Notes: generated by a model not told the origin, from the letters alone. A DNA stretch of 64,000 nt from Streptomyces gardneri (GCF_006539185.1 NZ_BJMN01000007.1:186001-250000), one strand, 5' to 3'. Positions 41,639 through 51,911 are shown, counted from the first letter of the stretch. Translations and numbers: made by a program.

Positions 41639-44600
41639 TCATCGGCGGCAGACCGGGCACCGGCCGTAGCCATGCCTGGTCTTGGCGTTCGCCGTTCCCT
41701 TGCCGTTCCGGATCTTGGGGTTCCTGGTGTTGCCGCTGTAGCCGCCTCCCCAGATCCCCCCTTCCCAGTGGTTGCGCTTCCCCTTGTCCTTCTGGTGAAC
41801 GATGATCACGTTGCGCCCGTTCACCTGGTACATGTAGCCGCGGCCGTCCGGGTTCTTCCACCGCTTGGTGGGGCGATGCCGTGCGGCCACACCCCACTGC
41901 CGCTTCGCCGCGCGGAACGCGGCCCGGTTCGTCCGGTGGATCGTCCTGAACTCCGAGTCGCCACCGCTGCAGTTGTGCACGACGACGTCGGAGCCGCCAC
42001 CGGCGGACACGGTGTAGGTGTGGGTGTTGCCCACGTTGAGGTTGTGGACCAGGCGGTCCTCGACCTCACCCAGATCCCGGACCGAGGTGACGGCGGAGAC
42101 CGAACCGTCCGGCGACAGCAGTTCCTCACCCGGTGCGATGGTGGAGGCGTCGCTCCATCCTCGGCCCACGACCCAGATGGGGTGGTTGGCCGTGGCCACC
42201 AGCGGGGGAGTCGACACATCGAGATCCGTGTCGATCTCCACCAGGTGTTTGGTGCCGAATCCGGAGATGACCTCGACGACCGGCTCCGCCGTCGTCACTC
42301 CGGTCGCGGGGTCGGTGGCCAGCACCAGGTCACCGAGGACGAGGGCACCGATCGGAAGGTAACTGCCGTCGGCCATCAGGACCGGGGTGTCCGGGGTGAA
42401 GGAGTTCCAGCGGCGGCAGCCGGTTCGGCGGAACACCCGCTTCGCCCGGGAGTAGGAGCGTTTGACGCGGCTCGCCTTGCGCAGGCCGCGCGCTGCCTTG
42501 AAGCCCCTCACCGCGAGACGCCCGGCGGAGCCGAAGGCGATGCCGACGCTCATCTCGGCGGCCTTGCGCCAGTTGCCGGTGGCCGCGTAGGAGATCGCTC
42601 CGACGGCGGAGGCGATGTTGCCGATGGGGCCGGGGATGTACGAGGCGATCTCCGCGACGCGGGCGACGCGCTTGAACATCTTCTTGAAGCTGAAGCCCCA
42701 GTTGCCGTCGAGGTCGGTGCAGTTGACGGGGTCGCCCGCACAGTAGTCGTACGGGTTGGCGTTGCCTCCGGGCTGCGGGTCGACCTGGAGGAAACGGCCG
42801 AGCGCGGGGCTGTAGAGGCGGGCTCCCATGAGGACCACGTCGTCGAGGGCCTCGGAGGAGCGCTGCTTGGCGCCCAGCCAGCCGTACCGCTGCACGGCCT
42901 GGCCCTCGGCGGCGATGCCGAACTCGTCGAAGGTGAAGACCTTCGGCGTGGTCGTCGCGGTGTCGAGGGAGACGGCCACGTCGCCGTGCAGATTGGCGAA
43001 CTGCAACGCGATGTCGCCGGTCGCGGACGTGGTGGCGGTCAGGTCGCCGTCCGGGCCCGAGACGTTGCGCGTCAGGGTGCCCTGAGTGGTGTCCTCGATG
43101 ATCCAGCGGGGCTCGTCGGAGTCGTCTCCGTAGTGGTTGAGCTTGCTGCTGGAATTCGCCCAGGTGCCGTCGGCCTGCTTCACCTCGGTGGTGAAGGCGG
43201 TGAAGCGGTGGGCGGGGTCGAGACTCCAGGTCTGGCGCTTGTCGCCGACGGTCTGGGAGGCGACGAGGTCGTTGTCCCAGTAGGTGTTGGCCGAGCCGGT
43301 GCCGGTGGCGGTGGTGCGGCCGAAGGCGTCGTACGTGTAGCCGTCGGTCAGGAGCCGGTCGGCGCTGTCGTACGAACTCGCCGTGACCGTGCCGCCGGTG
43401 CTGGTGCAGGAGCCGTCCTCGGCGGCGGCGAAGACCGTCTTGGAGGTGCGGTTCATGCGGCCGGTGATGCTGCGCCCGGCCTCGTCGAAACCGTAGGCGC
43501 GGGTGGTGCAGCCGGCGGTGGTGTTCTGGACGGCCTTGGTCAGGCGGCCGAGCCGGTCGTACGTGTACTCCTTGCTGTCCGTGGAGTTGGTGTCGGCGGC
43601 GACCGCGCCCTGGGTCGTCATGTCCAGGTGCTGGCCGTAGACGACCGCGCTATCGGAGACGCGGGTGTACGTACGGCCGGTGGCCGCGCCGCTCGCGTTG
43701 AAGCTGTCCTTGCGGACGTAGCCGCCGGGGTAGGTCTGCTCGACGAGCTGGCCGTCCGGGCCGTACTTCGCGGTGAAGGTGCCGGCGATGTTGTCGGTCA
43801 CCGAGGTGACCATGCCGCGCGGCTCCTGCGCCCGGTCGTAGGTGTAGGTGGTGTAGCCGGTGTCGTCGCTGACCTTGACCGGCTTGCCGAAGCGGTCGAA
43901 CTCGGTCGTGGTCGTGCCGCCGTCCGCGTCCGTGTAGGAGAGCAGACGGTCGAGCGCGTCGAAGACCCGGGTGACGGTCTTCCCGCCGGCCGTGGTCCTG
44001 ACCGCGTTGCCGGCCACCGGGTCGTACTCGGTCGTGACCTGGGGCAGGTCCTGGCCGAGGTCACCGGTGATCTGCGTGGAGACGATCCGGTCGGCCGCGT
44101 CGTAGACGGTGGTCGACGTGCGGGTCTTGCCCGCGTTGGTCTCCGTGACCTCCTCGGCGTCGCCGAATCGGGAGTAACGGGTGATCCGCTTGACCGGAAG
44201 GGTGTCGGGCATGCGCGCCGTGTCCGCGCCGGTGACCGCCCCGCCGGGGAGGGTGACGCACGGCTGGCCGGCCCACTCGGGGCGGTTGCCGCAGGCGGCG
44301 TCGTCCGGGTTCGTCCCGGCCGTGTAGAAGACCGTCCTCACCGTGCCGGTGTCGGCACCGTTCGAACCGGGCCTGCGGGACTCGACAGCGCGGCCGGCCG
44401 CGTCGTACTTGATGAGGGCCGTCAGACCGGCCCCACCGGCGTCCGTGGTCACCGAGGTCTCGGTGCGCAGGGTCCAGCCGGAGGTGCCGCCGATCGGGGT
44501 GCCGTAGCCGGTCTTGGTGACCCGGACCTCGACGTCGTCCGTGTAGCCCTCGATGCGGGCACCGTCGAGAGTGGTGGTCTCCAGGTGGTAGGCCGCGCCG

Positions 44601-47600
44601 TCGGGCTTGCCCTCGTCGTACTTGTGGACGGTGTGCTCGCGCACGACCACCGAGGCGCCGACGGCGAGTGCGGGCATCGGCGGGTTCGCCTGTGCGGGAA
44701 CGGCCTCGTCCAGCAGTGCCCGGAAGACCGGACCGGTCTCCTCCAGGAGATCCTGGCCGTCACGGCTGTAGACGCTGCGGGAGTCAAGCAGCGCCGCACG
44801 CGCGGCGGAGTCGTCGGGCAGCGCCAACTCGACGGTCTTCTCGTCGACGTCGTCGCCGAGGCCGAGCGCGAGGAGCCGGCCCGTGGCGTCCAGGGTGCGG
44901 ACGGTGTTGCCGAAGCGGTCGTACTCGGCCGTGTCGATGTCACCGGCGCCGGTCGGCGACCAGGTGGCGGTGTTCACCTCCTGCGCCGAGGCGTTGAGGT
45001 AGTGGACGGTCGCCTGCTGGTAGCCGTCCCGTCCCGGCGTGGTCGCCGTGGCCGTGTTCACGGACGGGGTGGACTCGACGTCGAAGACGGCGGTCGCGTC
45101 CGTCGGAGCGCCCGCCTGGCCCCACTTCGCGGCGCTGGGGCCGTCGAGGTCGTACGGACCGCCGGCCGCGCGGGTCAGCGGAACCTCGTAGACCACCTTC
45201 GAGGCGGTCTCGCCCTCGACCACGTCCTTGCTGCCCGGCGCGAGCGCGGGGCGGCGGACCTGGAGCAGCCGGCCCGGGTCCTGGTCGGCTCCGGCCGGGC
45301 CGTAGTCGAAGTACCAGGGCAGTTCACCGGCGGTGTCGATCCCGGTGAGGCGGTTGCCGCCGTCGTAGGTGTACGTGGTCTTGAAGACGGCCGTGTCGCC
45401 TGCGGATCCCTTGCGCGGGTCCCAGGCCTCGACCAGCCGGCCGAGCTGGTCGTAGCGGTAGCTGGCCACGTCGACGGCGTCGACCGCGCCGGCGGCCGGG
45501 TCCCAGGACCAGATCTTCACGGCCTTGACGCGGTCGGTGAAGTCGCCGGGCGTGCCGGCGGTGGCCGTGGTGGTCGTCGCGTAGACGTACTCCAGGACCT
45601 CGCAGCCGCGCGCCGGGACGGCACCCGTGCACTGGCCGCCGTCGTCGACGCCCGGCTCGGTCTCGGCGATCACCCGCTTGACGAGGGTGCGGCCGTCGAC
45701 GGTGTCGTACACGTACCGGCTGGTCGAGGCCTCGTCCGTACCGGAGACGGAGTCCACGACGTACACGTCCGAGCCGGTCTGCTTCCTGAACCGGGTCAGC
45801 ATGCCGTCGTCGTCGGTCAGCAGGTAGTCGCTGCCCGAGGCCTTCAGGACCAGGCCTTCGGAGCCGGGCTCGGGGCTGAACGAGCCGTCCGAGCTCTTGG
45901 CGAAGGTGGTCGTCGAGTCGTCGTAGCCGGTGATGACCGCGACGTCACGGCTGGGGAAGGTCAGCGAGTGCAGGTCGTTGTCCGTGATGCCGCCTGCGGC
46001 GCCGCCCGCCCACTGCGGACCGAAGGGGGCGACCAGCTCACGCAGGGAGAGGTGGTCGAAGTACACGGCCTTGCCGGAGTTCGCCGGGAAGCCGTTGTAC
46101 AGCCGCAGGAAGGCGGTCGTCGCGTCCGCCGGCACGGTGAAGTCGAGCGAGAGCTCCGCCCAGGCGTCGGTGAACGGCACCTTGCGGGAGGTCGGCTCGA
46201 CGATACCGCCGGGCGTGGAGAAGCCCGCGTACAGCTTCAGGCCACGGGCGTGCTGCGGGGAGAGCCCGGTCGCGGAGGGCACATAGGCCCACGCGGAGAA
46301 CCGGTACGTCTTCCCCGGCTTCATGCCCAGCCGGAGGGCGGTCTGGTCGCCTCCGACCATGGCGAACGAGTCGCCGGCCGCGTTGGTCGTCGGGACGACC
46401 TTCAGCGAGTCGGTGGAGCCGTCCTGGCCGATCGTGGTGTCCCGGGTGACCGTCGCCGTGGTGGCGGTGAAGCCGGTCGTGTCCGTGGAGACGTCCTGCT
46501 GGTTGGCCGTCAGACGCTGGCCCTGCGGCGTCCAGCCGCGGTCCGTGCCCCGTGAGGAGGCGGTGCGGGAGGAGGACAGGCCGAACTCGTCGGCGTCGGT
46601 GACATCGACCGAGTAGTCGCCGGTGAGCAGGTTGACCGCACCGGGGCCGACCTCGTCGGAGGAAGCGCCGTCGGCGTTCGGATCGACCGTGAAGCCGCGC
46701 CACTCACTGATGTAGGGCGTGTCCGCGTCGTTGTCCGTGTGGAGGACGGCGCGGACCTGGACGACACCGCCGATCTGGCCGAGGGTCTCCAGGACCGACC
46801 AGTTCGCGTACGCGCCGATCTGCGACAGGGGTGTCTTGGCGGCGGTGACCGGGGTGTTGTCCTGCTTGGTCAGGTTGGCCAGGGGCACGTCGTAGACGCT
46901 CGCGCCCGGGCCACGCCGCCACTGGTAGGTGACGCGGGTGTACTTGGGCTGCGCGTCGACGGCGATCTGCACGCGCCGGGCGCTGACGGCGCCCTCCGAG
47001 GGCTGCACCATGGCGCCCTGGCCGACCAGGAAGTCGTAGAGCACCGCCGTCGAGACGTTGCCCGCCTTGTCCTTCGCCTGGACCTTCAGCATGCGGTGGC
47101 CGTCCGCGGCCGGCGTGATGGACACCGTGCTCGCGCCGGTCGCCGCCACGGTCACCGGGGCGGCGCCGTCCAGCGAGTACACGTAGCCGGCCAGGTCGGT
47201 GCTGCCGGAGGCCGGGGTGAAGGTGAACGAGCCCGCCGTACCGCCGCTGCCGTGCCAGGCGCCGTCCTGCGGGTAGGTCGCCGAGGACACGAAGGGCGCG
47301 CCGGGAGCGGTGGTGTCGACCGTGAAGGTCTGCCAGGCCGACCATGTGCCGTTCCAGTCCTGGCCGTCGTAGACCGCAGCCCGCCACTTGTACGCGCCCG
47401 GGGCGAGCGCCGTGCCCGGTGTCCAGGTCGCGGTGGCGCCGGAGGCGACGTACGTCGAGGTGCCGGACTGGAGAGCCGCGGTGCCGTCGGACTTCCAGAC
47501 CTCGAAGGTCAGCCGGACGGTGTTGCCGTCGACGTCGGTCGCCTTCGCGGACAGCGTCGGCGTGGTGTCGTTGGTGGCCGTACCGGTCAGCGGTGAGAGC

Positions 47601-49114
47601 GGGGCGGCCGCACCCGGCCTGGTGTTGTACGTGACCGAGATGTACGGCGTGTTGGAGGCCGCGTTACCGGAGTTGAACCGCTTCCAGGCGAACTCGTCGG
47701 TCTCGTCCGTGGCCCGGATGCCGAGGGTGTTGGTCCCGTTGCCGTTGCCCGCCCAGGCGGTGGCCAGGCTGGTGATGTCCGTGCTCACCCAGCCGTCGGC
47801 GCAGGTCGACGAGTAGCCCTTGGTGGCCGTGGACGTCGACCACTTCTTGTTCCAGTTCGGCTGGGCGGTGTAGCGGGTGGCGGTGGAGGCGGAGCCCGTG
47901 TCCCAGACCTCCCAACTGCGGGCGCTGCACGACCAGGAGTGGAAGTTCCACAGGTTCAGGCCGGCCGACTTGATCACCTTGCCGGCGATCTTCGACATCG
48001 GGAAGGCGAGGAACGACTTGGCGATCTGGCCCGAGCCGTTGTTGCCCAGCTTCAGCTCGGTCGAGGTCGACTGGTCGGTGGTGTAGCCCTGCTGCACGAA
48101 GGTGTCGAAGCTCGCGCCGATGTTCACGGCCGGGTCGACGGTCACGGGGAACTTCGTCGCCGGATCGGCGAGGAAGGCCGCGTCCGGGGTCAGTGTCAGA
48201 TCGACCGTGGCACCGTTCTGGACGACCTTGAGCCCGACATCGGCCCTGTTCTCGTGCTCGCCCGTGTTCGGGTCGACCGTCGCGTCCCACATCACCGGCG
48301 CGGGCAGCACGCCCACGTTCTTCCCGGTCCGGGGGTCGAGGAACGACACCGAGCGGTCCGCGTTCGCCTTGACCCTCAGGCCCTTGGCCTGGAGCGTCAT
48401 CGTCACGGAACCGTTGGCGTCGACCGCGCCGCGGTCCTTGAGCTCCAGGAACTGCTCGAAGCCCGTACGGGTCGACTCGACCAGCATGTCCGTACCGGGC
48501 GCCACACCCGGATACCGGGCCTCGGTGCCGTGCACGGTCGGATCGGGCAGGGCGCCGCGCCACGAGAGGATCATCTCGTGGCCCTCGCCGCTGTCGAGGG
48601 AGACCAGCGGCACGGCGGGCGTCTTCTTCCCGCCCGGCGCACCGCCCGAGGCCTTGACCCGCGCCCGCTCCGCCGCCGACGACTCGCCGGCGAGCGTCAG
48701 GTCCAGGGGGTGGGCGACCGCGTGGACCCCACCGTCCGGAGCCTCGACCAGGCTCGGATCGACCTTGCGCCAGGTGCCGTGGTCGTCCTTGAACCGGACC
48801 GGACCGGTGTACGACTCCAGCGACATCGAACCGTCGGGATTCGCCCAGCTCGTCGTCGCCTCGGTCCGCTCACCGAGCACCTCGATCCGGCGGTTCTGCA
48901 AGCGCGCCGTCAACAGCGCGGACGCGGCGTCCTCCGCCTCGGCCGGCCCCTTGGCGCGCGGCTCCTCCACCGGGGCCGTCGGCGGCTCCGCGGCCGCCAT
49001 CCCCTCCATGAACCCGAAGGTCATCACCAGCGCCGTGGCCAGGGCTATTCGCCTCATCCGGCCGGCCGACGGCAGCGGATGCCGCTCTCTCGGAGCGGAC
49101 GTCCGTTGTCTCAT
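41639..49114 (-). CDS. Secreted RHS/YD-repeat polymorphic toxin with Hint domain
   Basis: 2491 aa. A Sec signal lies after a basic stretch (MRRIALATALVMTFGFMEGMAAAEP, ~20-44). A DNRLRE-like adhesive region (~330-490: VTVDPAVNIGASFDTFVQQGYTT...) and Ig/fibronectin-like segments (TTPTLSAKATDVDGNTVRLTFEVW) follow. Then come many YD repeats (YDALGR type: YDRLGRLTKAVQN, YDAFGRTTATGTG) and an RHS core end (YSPALGRFLQVDPQPGGNANPYDYCAGDPVN, ~2090-2120). A Hint/intein-like protease is at ~2239-2380 (SFTPDTPVLMADGS ... VVVHNC). The last ~110 residues are the toxin: NRAAFRAAKRQWGVAARHRPTKRW and IIVHQKDKGKRNHWEGG recall HNH/EndoVII-fold nuclease toxins. The Hint Asn-Cys should release this tip. Confidence 0.93.
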   Translation of the reverse strand: MRQRTSAPRERHPLPSAGRMRRIALATALVMTFGFMEGMAAAEPPTAPVEEPRAKGPAEAEDAASALLTARLQNRRIEVLGERTEATTSWANPDGSMSLESYTGPVRFKDDHGTWRKVDPSLVEAPDGGVHAVAHPLDLTLAGESSAAERARVKASGGAPGGKKTPAVPLVSLDSGEGHEMILSWRGALPDPTVHGTEARYPGVAPGTDMLVESTRTGFEQFLELKDRGAVDANGSVTMTLQAKGLRVKANADRSVSFLDPRTGKNVGVLPAPVMWDATVDPNTGEHENRADVGLKVVQNGATVDLTLTPDAAFLADPATKFPVTVDPAVNIGASFDTFVQQGYTTDQSTSTELKLGNNGSGQIAKSFLAFPMSKIAGKVIKSAGLNLWNFHSWSCSARSWEVWDTGSASTATRYTAQPNWNKKWSTSTATKGYSSTCADGWVSTDITSLATAWAGNGNGTNTLGIRATDETDEFAWKRFNSGNAASNTPYISVTYNTRPGAAAPLSPLTGTATNDTTPTLSAKATDVDGNTVRLTFEVWKSDGTAALQSGTSTYVASGATATWTPGTALAPGAYKWRAAVYDGQDWNGTWSAWQTFTVDTTAPGAPFVSSATYPQDGAWHGSGGTAGSFTFTPASGSTDLAGYVYSLDGAAPVTVAATGASTVSITPAADGHRMLKVQAKDKAGNVSTAVLYDFLVGQGAMVQPSEGAVSARRVQIAVDAQPKYTRVTYQWRRGPGASVYDVPLANLTKQDNTPVTAAKTPLSQIGAYANWSVLETLGQIGGVVQVRAVLHTDNDADTPYISEWRGFTVDPNADGASSDEVGPGAVNLLTGDYSVDVTDADEFGLSSSRTASSRGTDRGWTPQGQRLTANQQDVSTDTTGFTATTATVTRDTTIGQDGSTDSLKVVPTTNAAGDSFAMVGGDQTALRLGMKPGKTYRFSAWAYVPSATGLSPQHARGLKLYAGFSTPGGIVEPTSRKVPFTDAWAELSLDFTVPADATTAFLRLYNGFPANSGKAVYFDHLSLRELVAPFGPQWAGGAAGGITDNDLHSLTFPSRDVAVITGYDDSTTTFAKSSDGSFSPEPGSEGLVLKASGSDYLLTDDDGMLTRFRKQTGSDVYVVDSVSGTDEASTSRYVYDTVDGRTLVKRVIAETEPGVDDGGQCTGAVPARGCEVLEYVYATTTTATAGTPGDFTDRVKAVKIWSWDPAAGAVDAVDVASYRYDQLGRLVEAWDPRKGSAGDTAVFKTTYTYDGGNRLTGIDTAGELPWYFDYGPAGADQDPGRLLQVRRPALAPGSKDVVEGETASKVVYEVPLTRAAGGPYDLDGPSAAKWGQAGAPTDATAVFDVESTPSVNTATATTPGRDGYQQATVHYLNASAQEVNTATWSPTGAGDIDTAEYDRFGNTVRTLDATGRLLALGLGDDVDEKTVELALPDDSAARAALLDSRSVYSRDGQDLLEETGPVFRALLDEAVPAQANPPMPALAVGASVVVREHTVHKYDEGKPDGAAYHLETTTLDGARIEGYTDDVEVRVTKTGYGTPIGGTSGWTLRTETSVTTDAGGAGLTALIKYDAAGRAVESRRPGSNGADTGTVRTVFYTAGTNPDDAACGNRPEWAGQPCVTLPGGAVTGADTARMPDTLPVKRITRYSRFGDAEEVTETNAGKTRTSTTVYDAADRIVSTQITGDLGQDLPQVTTEYDPVAGNAVRTTAGGKTVTRVFDALDRLLSYTDADGGTTTTEFDRFGKPVKVSDDTGYTTYTYDRAQEPRGMVTSVTDNIAGTFTAKYGPDGQLVEQTYPGGYVRKDSFNASGAATGRTYTRVSDSAVVYGQHLDMTTQGAVAADTNSTDSKEYTYDRLGRLTKAVQNTTAGCTTRAYGFDEAGRSITGRMNRTSKTVFAAAEDGSCTSTGGTVTASSYDSADRLLTDGYTYDAFGRTTATGTGSANTYWDNDLVASQTVGDKRQTWSLDPAHRFTAFTTEVKQADGTWANSSSKLNHYGDDSDEPRWIIEDTTQGTLTRNVSGPDGDLTATTSATGDIALQFANLHGDVAVSLDTATTTPKVFTFDEFGIAAEGQAVQRYGWLGAKQRSSEALDDVVLMGARLYSPALGRFLQVDPQPGGNANPYDYCAGDPVNCTDLDGNWGFSFKKMFKRVARVAEIASYIPGPIGNIASAVGAISYAATGNWRKAAEMSVGIAFGSAGRLAVRGFKAARGLRKASRVKRSYSRAKRVFRRTGCRRWNSFTPDTPVLMADGSYLPIGALVLGDLVLATDPATGVTTAEPVVEVISGFGTKHLVEIDTDLDVSTPPLVATANHPIWVVGRGWSDASTIAPGEELLSPDGSVSAVTSVRDLGEVEDRLVHNLNVGNTHTYTVSAGGGSDVVVHNCSGGDSEFRTIHRTNRAAFRAAKRQWGVAARHRPTKRWKNPDGRGYMYQVNGRNVIIVHQKDKGKRNHWEGGIWGGGYSGNTRNPKIRNGKGTANAKTRHGYGRCPVCRR

Positions 49115-49171
49115 CCTGCTCGTTCCTCCCCTTGTTGATCACCCGTTGGTGACAGGGAGGGAATTTATCGG

Positions 49172-49195
49172 AACCGAATATGGTACATATCGGTT
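49172..49195. promoter_or_regulatory. Near-perfect inverted repeat between RHS and CPBP genes
   Basis: AACCGAATATG, GTA, CATATCGGTT: arms differ by a single extra A. It lies in the A+T-rich part of the 137-bp divergent gap, 58 bp from the RHS start and 57 bp from the CPBP start, so it is a plausible shared operator. Confidence 0.65.
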
Positions 49196-49251
49196 TAAAT
49201 GTGCTTCTCCATGGCGTTATGCGCCGGGGATGAATCGAGGTCACCACTCCA

Positions 49252-50004
49252 GTGCCCTGCCGCGATCCACATGCCGAGCGGCCCCACCGGGAGCGAAGCC
49301 GGTGGCGCGGGCCGATCGGTACCTGGCCGGCCTTCGTCCTCGCGGTCGTCGTCCTCGCCGCGGCGAATCTGCTGCTGCACCGCTGGACCGGCCCGCTCCG
49401 CCTGGTGACGGCCGTCGCCGTCAGTGCCCTGCTGCTCGGTGTGCTCCGCTGGGCGGGAGGCACCCTGGCGGACGCGGGACTGGCACCCGGGACGCTGGCC
49501 CGCGGCGCGAGGTGGGCGCTGGTCCTGGTGGGTCTCGTCGCCTGCGTCTACGCGGCCGGGGCGCTGCTGCCGGACACCCGCTCGCTGTTCGAGGACCGGC
49601 GCTACGACGGGATGACCGGGGGCGAACTGGCGGTGCGCGTCCTCGTGACGGTCCCCGTCGGCACCGTCCTGGTGGAGGAGATCGCCTTCCGCGGAGTGCT
49701 CTACGGGCTGGTGCGCCGGGCCCGGGGAACCGTCTGGGCGACCATCGTGTCGAGCGTGCTGTTCGGCCTGTGGCACGTCCTGCCGTCCCTGCATCTGGCG
49801 ACCGCGAAGCCCGCGCTGACCTCGGTCCTGGGAGACTCCGCCCTCGGCTCCGTCCTCGCGATCGCGGGCGCCGTACTGTTCACGGCCGCGTCGGGCGTCC
49901 TCTTCTGCGAACTACGACGCCGCAGCGACAGCCTGCTGGCCCCCATGGGGCTGCACTGGGCGGTCAACGCGCTCGGCTACGTGACCGGCTTCCTGTTGCG
50001 TTGA
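49252..50004 (+). CDS. CPBP family intramembrane glutamic endopeptidase
   Basis: 250 aa, GTG start with GAGG upstream. It has about seven hydrophobic segments and the three CPBP (Abi/CAAX-like) motifs: VLVEEIAFRGVLYG (catalytic EExxxR), LFGLWHVL (FxxxH) and MGLHWAVNALGY (HxxxN). Such proteases process membrane proteins, and some confer bacteriocin self-immunity. It is divergent from the RHS toxin gene across a shared regulatory gap, so a role in toxin export or protection is possible. Confidence 0.9.
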   Translation: MPCRDPHAERPHRERSRWRGPIGTWPAFVLAVVVLAAANLLLHRWTGPLRLVTAVAVSALLLGVLRWAGGTLADAGLAPGTLARGARWALVLVGLVACVYAAGALLPDTRSLFEDRRYDGMTGGELAVRVLVTVPVGTVLVEEIAFRGVLYGLVRRARGTVWATIVSSVLFGLWHVLPSLHLATAKPALTSVLGDSALGSVLAIAGAVLFTAASGVLFCELRRRSDSLLAPMGLHWAVNALGYVTGFLLR

Positions 50005-50031
50005 GCGCGCGACCCGGGGCGGCCAAGGGGG

Positions 50032-51789
50032 TCAGTTCTCCGGCGGCTGGATGATGTCCCTCAGCCGGTCCAGGTCCTGCGGCGTGAAGCCCGAGGGCCG
50101 CATGACGGCGTTCCAGCCGTCGACGTACGCGGCCTTGTACGTGTGACCGTGGCCGTCCGGCACACCCGTGGAGAACGGCAGGTCCGCCGTGACCTGCCAG
50201 AAGGTCACGAAGGGGATCCAGAACATCCCCTCGAGCACGTCGCCGCCGGGCGCCTCGCCGATCCAGTCGGGCTCGGAGAGCGCCAGCGAGGGGCTCCACC
50301 AGACGATCGGGTCGGACGGGTGCATGAGGTACAGCACCCGAGTGCCGTCCCACGGCGCGCCCTCCGGGGTGATCCCGGTCGTCGGGTCGTCGGTGAACCG
50401 TACGGTCCGCCCCTGCTGGTAGACGGGCTCGATCTCGGGGCTTCCCGGGTCCCGGTGGTCGCTGAACTCGCGGAACAGGGTGTTGAAGTTCGGCGGACCG
50501 GCGAACAGGGTGCCGGCGGTGCGGTTGCGCAGGTCGTACTCGCCGCTGAAGGCCGTCTCGCCGCCGAACGACCCCAGGCTCTCGCCGGCGACGAACAGAC
50601 GCGGGCGCTGGTCCTGGGGCAGCTTGGACCAGACGTCGTAGACCGCGTCGAAGAGCTCCCGGCCGGCCTGGCGCGCCTTGGACTGGTCCACCAGGTAGGA
50701 GAGCCACGACGGCAGGTACGAGTACTGCAGGGCCACGGTGGCGACGTCGCCGTCGCCGAGGTACTCGAACGTGTCCACGGCGGCGGGATCGACCCAGCCG
50801 CTGCCTGTGGTCGTCATGACGAGCAGGTTCGCGCGCTCGAAGCCGCCGGCCCGCAGGAGGTCCGCGACGGCCCGCTCGGCGCGGGCCTCCGTGTCGTCGG
50901 CGGTCGCGAGTCCGGCGTACGCCCGTACGGGCTCCTGCGCCGGGCGATGGGTGAAGGCGCCGATCTCCGGGGCCGTCGGACCGGTGCCGGTGAAGGCCCG
51001 GCCCTGGTAGCCGAGCGTGTCCCACGGCACGAGCGAGCCGGGCCCGCCGGAGCGTAGTGCGGAGGTGGGCTGGTGCACGCCTTCCGGCGTCTCCGTGTCA
51101 CGCAGCGAGAACGCCTCGTTGGTCGCGTTGACGAAGCCGGCCAGCAGGACGCCGCTGATCACGGACCATGCCAGGGCGGCCACCACGACCCAGCCGACCA
51201 CCCCGGCCGCGCGCGGGCCGATCCAGCGGCGGAGGTGACGGGCGAGCCACCGGTACAGGCGCCGCAGCCCCCGGCCCGCGAGCAGCAGGAGCCAGAAGAC
51301 GAGCGCGGCCACGAAGGGGCAGGCGATGGTGGTGAGGACGTCGTAGTCGGTGACCCCCATGAGCTCGCGGATCTCGTGCTGCCAGTACTGGCCGAAGGCG
51401 AACGCCAGGCCGAACAGCACGATCGCGCAGACGAGGAGAACCTGCCACGACCTGCGCGACGCGTCCCGCGCCTCCCGGTCGGCGAACGCGCGCCACACAT
51501 AGGCCGCGATCACGCCGAGCCCGTAGCCGATGGCCGCGCTGATACCGCAGATGAGTCCCTGGAGCACCCCGCCGCGAGGCAGGAGGGAAGGGGTGAAGGA
51601 GAGACAGGCGAGCAGGAGCGCACCCCAGCAGCCGGGGAGCGTGAGCCGGAGCGACCGGCGGCGCTTCCCGGAGCCGGTCGTCGCCGGCTCGGGGCCCTCG
51701 GCGCCCTTGGGGCCGTCGGCATCCTCGGCTTCCTCGCGGCCCGGAGAGCCGTCCGGTTCCGGCGGGGACTGGTGCACATCAGGGGCCAT
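50032..51789 (-). CDS. Multi-pass alpha/beta-hydrolase family protein (Abhydrolase_9 type)
   Basis: 585 aa; ATG with GGAGGACA upstream. A Pro/Glu-rich cytoplasmic N-terminus (~1-45) is followed by about five membrane segments (GCWGALLLACLSFTPSLLP, GLICGISAAIGYGLGVIAAYVW, and others to ~240). The C-terminal ~330 residues are an alpha/beta-hydrolase, with nucleophile motif FVAGESLGSFGGE and a late His in GHGHTYKAAY. This is the layout of the actinobacterial Abhydrolase_9/DUF2319 proteins, whose substrate is thought to be a lipid or ester. It is 122 bp downstream of the metallophosphoesterase gene on the same strand. Confidence 0.87.
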   Translation of the reverse strand: MAPDVHQSPPEPDGSPGREEAEDADGPKGAEGPEPATTGSGKRRRSLRLTLPGCWGALLLACLSFTPSLLPRGGVLQGLICGISAAIGYGLGVIAAYVWRAFADREARDASRRSWQVLLVCAIVLFGLAFAFGQYWQHEIRELMGVTDYDVLTTIACPFVAALVFWLLLLAGRGLRRLYRWLARHLRRWIGPRAAGVVGWVVVAALAWSVISGVLLAGFVNATNEAFSLRDTETPEGVHQPTSALRSGGPGSLVPWDTLGYQGRAFTGTGPTAPEIGAFTHRPAQEPVRAYAGLATADDTEARAERAVADLLRAGGFERANLLVMTTTGSGWVDPAAVDTFEYLGDGDVATVALQYSYLPSWLSYLVDQSKARQAGRELFDAVYDVWSKLPQDQRPRLFVAGESLGSFGGETAFSGEYDLRNRTAGTLFAGPPNFNTLFREFSDHRDPGSPEIEPVYQQGRTVRFTDDPTTGITPEGAPWDGTRVLYLMHPSDPIVWWSPSLALSEPDWIGEAPGGDVLEGMFWIPFVTFWQVTADLPFSTGVPDGHGHTYKAAYVDGWNAVMRPSGFTPQDLDRLRDIIQPPEN

Positions 51790-51911
51790 GGCTGTCCTCC
51801 GGGAAAAATGATCCCAAGGACGGCCCCGACGTGCCACCGGTGGCTCCCCGCGACGTACGAGCCCCGTGGGGGATCCGAGCTCCCCTCGGGCCGGGGGCGC
51901 TGCCCGGCCTG

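Noticed and set aside
41297..46555. A 1752-codon open frame on the plus strand
   Set aside because: It is antisense to the RHS toxin, a by-product of strong codon bias. The minus-strand protein has clear domains (YD repeats, Hint); the plus-strand translation has none.
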